From Powellomyces hirtus (Eukaryota; Chytridiomycota; Chytridiomycetes; Spizellomycetales; Powellomycetaceae), in NCBI GenBank assembly GCA_025526995.1, contig JAHLKG010000007.1:186001-250000 (forward strand): a stretch of 64,000 bases of DNA. The letters are read 5' to 3'. This document shows, one piece after another, positions 56,702 through 64,000 of the stretch (the stretch's first letter is position 1; each line of letters opens with the position of its first letter). The notes under the pieces are model-generated. The model made no database searches. It was not told where the DNA came from and saw only the letters and a program-made list of their open reading frames with translations. The position numbers and the translations under genes were made by a program.

Positions 56702-59700
56702 CTACTTTTTGACAAAATCAAGCAAGCACAGTCCATATTGGAACATGTTTTCCAGAACCTCCCAATTTTGGGTGTGCCGCTTCAGGAGTTCGTCGAGCTT
56801 GGGGTTCGTCAGGAGTTCAGAAGAGTGAATCTACGGAGGGTGGGGAAGCAGCATTGGTTAAAAACATACGAGACTTGCGCAACACGGCCTGTTGGTACGA
56901 CGGACGGGGTGGGCATACCTTGACGAGAACAGCAATGAATGCCTCGACCGCCTCAAAATCTCTCCGTCTATCCAGCATCCACACGACCGCATCCACAAAC
57001 AAGTCCAGCTCCGTTTCGCGGTCCAGCGTTCGCAGCGTCACATCAATCTGCGAGGGGGCCATGTCCCGGAGATACGTCATGAGCTCATCAAAGTCCTCTT
57101 CGGCATGGCATTCCCGGAGGAGACGGCTGAATTCCATGTTTTGCTGCGATGTAAACAGGTTGTCCGTGGTAGAGGACACGTCGATGGCGGAGTGGAGAAT
57201 GCGGGATTGTGGTTTGCTGTCGGTAGAAGCTGCGGCGGCGGCGGCGTCGGCCTCAAATTGCATCTTTTGCTCGCGGAGGGTGGGGAGAAAGAAGCTGGCG
57301 CGGTCGGTTTTGGGGGCTTCGGCGGGTTGGTTTCGTTTCTAAACAGAAATTCCCATTGTGAGCACTTGCGAAGCGAGTGCAGAAATTATGAGAAAGGCGA
57401 ATATCATTACCCGCAGAGCATCCAGACTCAAAAGGTTCTGCCATTTGGTCTTGGCCACGCCCGAAAAGGAGATCAACTCATCATCCACCACCCGCGCGCC
57501 TCTCTCAATCTCCTGTTCCTCAAGCAGCTCTTGCCTCCTGACTTGGTCGGCAAGCTCAGCTGCTGCGTTCTCATCCTCCTCTGTGAGGACCATGCCTCCA
57601 GTTTGCGGGAGCTCAGTCACGGGCGCCGCGGCGGCCGCTTCTTCATCCACGCGCTTGATCAATACACCGCCAAACTGCATTCGGTTGGCCCACAGGAAAA
57701 TGCCAACCTGATCAGCATGCACGGTGGCCACGTAGTCCCCGTTGGGTGATATGGAGACGCTGCGGGGCACGCTGGTAACGCGGGTAATGTCTACGCAATG
57801 ACCGGTGGGAAGGTCCCACGTGCGGAGCGTCGAGTCGGTGGATGTGGAAATAATAAGGCGCCCATCGGGGGTGAAGGTCGTGTCAGTGATTTGCGAGCGG
57901 TGACCCATAAATTCACGGACAACCTTGTGCGTGCTGGTGTCGATCACGCGGATAACGAAATCGTCGCTGACGACCGAGAGCAACCCTGATTCGCGGTGGA
58001 GGTCGACGGCACTTATGGGTGCTGGCACGTTGATAGTATGCAGGAGGGATCCCGATTTGAATGACCAGAACTTAACGAGCCCATCAAGTCCAGCCGTTAT
58101 CACCAGCCGGTTGACGCGGTCGGAAACAATGCCAACAATGGCCTTGGTATGCCCACCATGTTGGTCTCCGTACGTCTTTCGCAAGAGTCCAGACTGCAAG
58201 TTGTATCGGTCCAGCCGGCCGAGCGCAGAACCGACAAATCCAAAGTGACCGCACGCACTGATGGCAACCGACTTTACCAGAGCGCCATCTGTGCAGACAA
58301 ACGTGCGTTTGGAGATGGGTTTCCCGCCGTATGAGCAGATACGGGCATATGGGTCTTTCACGTGCGCCGTAATGATATTGACAGCTTTCGAAGTCGCGTC
58401 TTGCGCAGCGGCAAACTGGGCAATAGCTGGAATACGGGCGTCATCGACCCGGAACCCCTTGCCCTTCTTCTCTCCCAGCGGTATTTCCATGCTGCTTGCA
58501 TCCCGAGTCACGGAAAACACGCGTATCGCTTCATCAACACCTCCGCTGATGATCTGGCTCGTGTCGAGTGGGTGATATCGAATTCGCGTTGGCGGGGTGG
58601 TGTGTCCGCCCCGGGAGCGGAGAAGACGGGGCACACCTTCTGCGGAATCAAAAATCCATTGCTAACAAGCACGCCCGTTCGTTAGGCTACGTTGGTGGCA
58701 CGCTTCAAATGGCGCAAAGATTGGAGACTCACCCGTATAGCATTGTCGCTTCCAGCGGTAATAAGGATCGGTTGGCCGGCGTAATAGCATGCAGTGTGAA
58801 CTGGCGCAGAGTGCGCGCCTTTCATGACGTTCAGGACTTGTTGCTTGCTAAGGTCCCAAATAGCGAGATCTCCAGAAATGCTGCCTGTCACCATATGCGG
58901 TTTCTCATCTATTTTTCGGAAACAGTCAACATGTGCGCCCCTTTTTACTTTCTCTCCGAACAACACAACCACGTCACGCACCCGTTCTGAATGATATGGC
59001 AGTGACTTTCCCTTGCTGTCTCAGTCTCATAATCTCAACATCAGCACGGATGTTGTGCAAAACAATCGAGCCATCCAGCAGACCAATAGCCACTACATCA
59101 ACTGCGGGTGCTTGTGTCAAGACTGTGATTGGCGATTCAAGCGACGAGAATTCATGGAGCATCCGTCTGAACAAAAAGAAAGAAAACAGGGCGGATTTAG
59201 ATCACGGTTTCGGTCTTCAGGAAGCGGGGATGCGAGCATGTAACATACAGTGTCCGAATGTTCCACAACTGCATCGATCCCTGTTGACTGGCGAATAATA
59301 TCTTGTTAAGATACGTGCTGGGATGCAGCGCCGCAGTCACGCGGAATGTATCCGGAAAGGTGATTTCGTTATAGTATTCTGAAAACAAACCAGTAAGTTT
59401 TCATATCTCTTCCATGATGTTTGAGTGCCAGTCATATTTCTGTCTGCCCACCTCCGTTGGTATGGTTCCATATTCTAACCACGTTGTCGTCGCACAAGGC
59501 CAGTAGCAGGTCCCCGAACACGATCAAGGAGAAGATCCGGCACGCCGTGTCCGCGTTGAATCGGCCAACCTCCTTTCCTCGCTCAGCAATGGATACGCCG
59601 GCGCCAGATGCTGAAAAGATGCGGTCCTTGAACGCCGCGACTGCTGTGACCGGCTCGGCATTTTGAGGACCTGGAGAAATCGAGGGTGGGTTAAAAACTC

Positions 59701-60196
59701 TGCAGTCGCTCATTACGCTTGGAGGTTGACTCGGCCCATTCCAACTCTCTAGTACACTTGACATAGTATTTTTCAACTAAATATGCAATTTCTTTCTCCC
59801 CTGCGACCACAGCACAAACACCATTACCCACGCTCTCCTTTTTCAAAAGCCCCAAAAACCCTCTTTCAACAGAAACTCAAACTCTTCCATTTTTCTTCCG
59901 GTGTGCTCCCGCGCGTTTCAACAACAACCGTACCCGTAAACAAGAGATCCAGTTTCTCGCCCTAAGTGAAAAAGAAAAACGTAACAAAAACAAAAACCCG
60001 TAAGCAAAAACACATGAACGCCAGTCCAGCAACGCCCCCCGCAAATTCATTTGCATACACTGTAAATATGGAACGAGTTTCCAACCGAGGCTGTAAGGGC
60101 ATGGACATTGCCTCGTATTTGGACATTGACGGGTGAGTCGGAGGTGACGTAGCCGATGGCCCTGAAAGGCTGGTAGAGACCCGTAGCCGCGACCAT
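56702..60196 (-). CDS. UTP21: UTP21 / WDR36, small-subunit processome WD40 protein
   Basis: Part of the UTP-B module that helps process 18S rRNA in the nucleolus. Eight exons fit: 60196-60059, 59746-59452, 59378-59249, 59166-58982, 58908-58733, 58661-57411, 57338-56919 and 56830-56702, 907 residues, all phases consistent. The separate first exon (M-V-A-A-T-G-L-Y) gives Y-Q-P-F-R-A-I-G-Y-V-T and V-G-N-S-F-H-I-Y-S, the known start of the WD40 array. Other landmarks: L-H-P-S-T-Y-L-N-K-I-L, APAVDVVAIGLLDG, I-S-F-R-T-D, D-N-A-I-R / Q-W-I-F-D, G-H-R-S-Q-I-T-D, T-W-D-L-P-T-G-H-C. Then come the UTP21-specific C-terminal domain (W-Q-N-L-L-S-L-D-A-L-R / K-R-N-Q-P; M-L-D-R-R-R-D-F-E) and the end L-C-L-L-D-F-V-K-K. 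The acceptor joining exon 1 to exon 2 (CTAGAG before 59746) is the least certain junction. Confidence 0.93.
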
Positions 60197-60762
60197 TGTG
60201 AAAGACAGTGATAACTTTTTTTTTTAACCGTTCCTTTCCAAAATGTCAAACGAATGTCCCAAATGCCCCACAAGGGTTCGAACAAAAATACTTTTGAGAG
60301 AAAGTGAAAGTTCAAATCATGAAAGATTGCGTAAGCGATCGCATTGACAGATCACGTGCCATCGTGCGTAAGCAAACACGTACGCGCCCGATGCTGTCAA
60401 TGCTTTGTTTTGCAAAATGAGTGGAAATGTAGGTTGACCACAAAAAGTTGGACACCAATGGTCATTCGTTCGTTGCATGTAAAGTACCGAGACGTGTCGC
60501 CGCGTATGCACGGTATATCCCACGAAGTGCTTTTTTCCACTACTCCCACATTTTATCTATCCCTCATTAGTTAGCCGCTCTCTGCTTTGCATAGATAGAT
60601 AAGAGATATCGTGTATTGTTTCTTGTTCATCGTCTCGTCCACTGTGGTATGAAAAGCATGGTCATGGTTAAATTCGAACACTCTTGACATGTGTCGCTCG
60701 TCAAAAACGGTTGCTGAAAACAAAAGTGTGCAGTGGCAAAAACAATTATCTATTAATCAACG

Positions 60763-61366
60763 TCACATACGTACTCCAGTGCAAGCGCATTGTCCCGAAT
60801 TTCCTAGCGAACGAGCCACCCCCCCCCCCCCCCCCCCAAATCCTCCAAAACCCCACCACGCATCCTCCCCACAATCCTCCCTCCAGCGCACCAGGTCTCG
60901 CTCCCACTCGCTCCACCCCAGCTCCACCTCATACCCCAGGGTATAATCCATTTCCCCGCTTCTCGCCTTGACCCCTACTCGGAGGCGGGGGTACAACGCA
61001 CCCCCAACATGTTCACGACCCACCTGGCCCGCACCACCTGGCCCGCACTTCCCGCCGCACGCACAACCGCGATCCGCGCCCGCGCTCCACGGTATAGTCG
61101 TCCAATCCGCCCCCGGTCGTGACGCTGGATGTGCAGAGGGGTGAAGAGAACACGTGGTCGGACAGGTGTGTGTTGATGCCGGCGAGGGCGGCGTGGCGGT
61201 TCGCGGCAGAGGAGGGAGAGGGTTCGCGTGGGTGCTGCGGGAACGCGCTATGGGGCTTTGTTCGCGATGGAAAAAAACGGGTTTTTAGGATTGCGATAGG
61301 TGAGTTGGGGTTGAATCTTTTTTGTGTTGTACTGTGCTTGCTCGCTGTACTGTACCTTGAGCCCAC
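60763..61366 (-). CDS. Doubtful uncharacterised coding region
   Basis: Two minus-strand frames overlap end to end: an upstream one (about 61366-61013) and a downstream one (about 61023-60763). Both have C- or G-ending codons like true genes here. Segments such as H-A-A-L-A-G-I-N-T-H-L-S-D-H-V-F, L-D-D-Y-T-V-E-R-G, then L-Y-P-R-L-R-V-G-V-K and M-D-Y-T-L-G-Y-E-V-E-L-G look like alternating strands. Joining them would need a splice or a one-base shift inside a small tandem GGGCCAGGTGGT repeat near 61020-61045. The plus strand also has an arginine-rich frame from 61009, so even the strand is open. I do not recognise it. Confidence 0.25.
60819..60837. repeat. Poly-C tract
   Basis: Nineteen C in intergenic DNA, at the 3' edge of the doubtful minus-strand frame (where it would code glycine). 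Confidence 0.9.
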
Positions 61367-61885
61367 AACCCGCCGTCCCCATCCACAGTCTCGTCCATGT
61401 CCGAGCGGGTCTTCCGTCCTCTCTCTCTCTCTGGACTAACCAAACCGTTGGAATTTTCGATGTTGATTTATCGCTCTTTCGCGCTCAAGATTTTTGGCTC
61501 TCTCCTGGCGCAGAACTCGCGCACGGCAAAGAGTCGGTCCCTTTCAAAGGGCAAACTTATACTGTCCTATCCTCGTCACCATGACACATCCACGTCTCCT
61601 AAGATAACCGTGGTATCGATCATGTATATGTACATGGACTCCTGTTGCGTGTATTCGAATCACATTTGCCCCGCCGGGGGGGCATCATACCATCTTTCCG
61701 TACTCGTAGCGCTAAAGGGAAAAAAGAGTAACAAACAACCCCAGAAACAAATTCGTGACAAATTTCTATTTTTTTGGTTTCGGAAAAATCCCACACAACA
61801 AGAAAGCAAAAAAGAAAAACAAAAAAAAACAAAAGAGAGAGAGAGAAAGAACAAACAATCAAAGGAAGAAGGGGGGAAGGGGGGA

Positions 61886-61898
61886 GGGGGGGGGGGGG
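61886..61898. repeat. Poly-G tract
   Basis: Thirteen G within a purine-rich stretch. Confidence 0.8.
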
Positions 61899-62282
61899 AC
61901 CAAAGTAGAAAACAAGAAAAAGACAGGGCCGTCCCCATCAACGGAGATGCGAGAAGAAAAGAAAGGAAAGAGAAAAAAAGGCAAGAACCAAACAGGGAGA
62001 GAGAGTGATGGATGGTGTGTGTACTACGAGAGAGAAAAAGAATAATGATAAAGGGGAGGTCGTTGAATTATCGGCAGTGTTCGACGGGGCGGGGGTTGGG
62101 GTTGCAGTTGATTGATGGGAAGTTTTTTGTTGCAGGTGCGTGTGCAGCAGGAAAAAAGTTGAGGGAATGCGTTATGGCTGATGCGTTTTATGTACGTTTT
62201 CGTTTGGTGCAGAGATGATGATGGATGATCCCAAAATGGCTTTGCTGGGGAGGCGGGCTCGATCCGCAAACACCCATGTTTT

Positions 62283-64000
62283 TCACTGGATGTTGTGTTG
62301 CAGCACCAACTTTTCAACCTCTGCAAGAGCAAATAAAGTGGGAAAGAAAGTCCCGATAAGTCCCGCTGTGGCAAGAAAAAAACATATGGCGCGAGCAAAA
62401 AAAAAAACACGTACTCGTAATCAAATGCTTTCCATATGTATACTTTTTCAGACTGGGCAAGTGCGGCTTGATTTTCTGCACGAGAACGTCGCGCTGCGTG
62501 CCGTCAACCACATCCAGCATCTTTTGCACAACATAGTTGGCAAACTGGTCCTTCATCATGAGGATCAGTGGCGATGTTCTACAAAAAGAAGGAGAGATTT
62601 AGCAAACTCAAACGACCAAAGGGGGAGATTTTTCGTTTTTGCGTTTTCGTTCGTGTTTTTTTTTTTTTTTTGTTTTTTGCGACGTACCCATCAGGCCGGG
62701 TCTGGATAACCTCATCAATCAGCATCTGTCGATCCTTCTTATTTCCATACGCAACACACTTTTCCACCACATTGCTCGCAAACTTATGTTTGCTAAGTTG
62801 CAGCACCTGTCCTCTGACTTTATTGATGATGAGTCCCTTATCCACCTGCTTGCCCCGTTCCAGGACATGCTGGATAACATAGTTGCCATACTGGTCCTGA
62901 ATGAGGTTGATCGTGTACCGGTGCAGCTCCTCCAACAACGGCAACGTTTCTTCGTCGGCGCAGTGCTCAAAGATGCGTTGTATGACGCGGCAGCCGTACG
63001 GGTGCGTCGCCAGCGCGTACACTTGTCCGTGGAACGAATCAATGATGAATTTGATGTGGTTGGCGGGGACCCGTTCAATGGCTTTTTGGATCACGTGGTT
63101 GCCGTTCTGGTCCTTGACGCATTTAAGCACGTTGCCGTCGAGTTCGTGCACGAGCACCGCTTGCTGGTCGGTGAGGACGTGTTCGAGCGCCTTTTGCACC
63201 ACTCGGCAGCCGTACATTTGCAGAGAGAGCGACAGAACGTGGCCTTCCATTTGTTTGGCAAGAATTTGCTTTTGTATTTGGTTGCCTGTGCGTAAACCAG
63301 AGATAGTCAACACATCGGTATATCAATCAAGTACTGCATGCGTTTCTTTTTTCACACTCACCATGCTCAAAAAACTTTTGAATGACATAGTTGCCAAACA
63401 CGTCGGTCATGAGCTGCAACGCATTGGGCAGAATCTCATCAAACACCAGCTGCTTCTCCTCGCTGTTCGCCGTCTCCAGTTTCTGCTGAATGAACCTCGA
63501 TCCATGCTGGTCGCCGCTGAATTCTACAATGCTGCCCACAATGTCACGCAACTCGTACTTTTTGTTCTTGTTGTTGCGGAACTCCTCCAAGAGGGCCGAA
63601 CGCATCCCGTGGCCCGGATCGCTGAGAGCGCCTGGAGAGGGGAGTTCAGCGTGCATGTTTCGGCGGTTGGGACCCCCAGCCGACTGCGGGTACCCGCCGT
63701 TGAGCTGCTGGATGTATTCCCGACGGAGCATCTGTTCCCGCATGACCAGCTGCTGCTGCGCAAGCATGCGCAACTTCTTTTCCGACATGGGTCCGCCCCG
63801 GCCCATTCCCATCGACATGTTCATACTGGGCATGCCACCGTTAAGGCTGGCTAGGGCCTGAAGCATGGCGGGGTCGTAGATCTGGTTGGCAGCAGCAGCT
63901 CGCCTGGACGCATACGCGAGAGCAAGATCGTCATTCACGCCAGAGGGGAACCCGCGGCGGTCAAACTGTCCAGCATTGAGTCCCAGAGCAGCCGCAGCAC
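62283..64000 (-). CDS. Pumilio-family (PUF) RNA-binding protein, partial
   Basis: Translational repressor binding 3'UTRs, often by recruiting CCR4-NOT. The 5' end lies beyond the right edge. Exons seen: 64000-63362, 63285-62688, 62578-62415 and 62320-62283. After a disordered methionine/glutamine-rich lead, eight PUF repeats follow. Their base-reading triplets can be read off: SRFIQQ, NYVIQK, CRVVQK, NHVIQK, CRVIQR, NYVIQH, SNVVEK and NYVVQK. By the published PUF code these (S-R-Q, N-Y-Q, C-R-Q, N-H-Q, C-R-Q, N-Y-Q, S-N-E, N-Y-Q) predict the classical UGUANAUA element. The last exon adds only [12 protein letters not shown]. Introns are in phases 1, 2 and 1. The domain is complete. CNOT9 elsewhere in this window is a known partner complex of PUF proteins. 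Confidence 0.95.

Larger units (their letters stand above)
60197..62282. other. Intergenic region with homopolymers and a possible minus-strand gene
   Basis: Left part is the UTP21 promoter; right part the 3' region of the Pumilio gene, with long A/G-rich runs (61740-61990). A C tract and a G tract mark it. A candidate coding region in the middle is listed separately. Confidence 0.4.

Noticed and set aside
61009..61122. Arginine-rich 37-codon frame on the plus strand looking like a mitochondrial presequence
   Set aside because: Too short, no convincing downstream exon in a matching phase, and the opposite strand has better codon use.

Overview
The window reads as nuclear DNA of a zoosporic (flagellated), early-diverging fungus, most likely chytrid-like. 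Genes are split by short GT-AG introns, many about 60-110 bases long. Proteins carry long Q, H, N, S and D tracts. Fungal-type regulators (an Sfp1-like zinc-finger protein, a Git1/Ync13-type Munc13 relative) sit beside ciliary and centriolar genes (IFT38/CLUAP1, a CEP95-like and a CEP57-like protein) that non-flagellated fungi usually lack. The species cannot be named from the sequence.

Left block (about 0.6-33 kb) is ordinary, gene-dense and conserved: a soluble MAPR/Dap1 haem protein, CNOT9 of CCR4-NOT divergent from the ribosome-rescue factor Pelota, a CEP95-like protein divergent from IFT38 with under 300 bases between them, a small disordered protein, a Munc13-like C2 protein divergent from an Sfp1-like zinc-finger factor, a 1,548-residue CEP57-like protein and a large PH-domain protein.

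Middle block (about 33.9-56.4 kb) is different: low coding density, an ABCG half-transporter, a 1,077-residue acidic protein, an F-box protein, and a dispersed family of about a dozen small paralogues (about 100-150 residues) with remnants. I do not recognise the family. Its shared core is an N-terminal helix, an F-x-I/V-x-F strand, a helix ending in A-G-W-x-I/V, and closing strands that often end L-x-L-P. Plus-strand members mostly share one gene structure: a tiny first exon, a phase-1 intron, and a second exon that opens V-M-T-P-x-E-F. Several copies are broken (frameshifts, a stop at the conserved W, a stop before the last strand), so the block looks like a site of birth-and-death gene turnover. 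This is the most interesting part of the window.

Right block (56.7-64 kb) returns to conserved genes: UTP21/WDR36 of the small-subunit processome, including a separate first exon at 60.1 kb, and a Pumilio RNA-binding protein that runs off the right edge.

Exon boundaries were placed by hand from splice signals, reading phase and family conservation; allow an error of a base or so in places.
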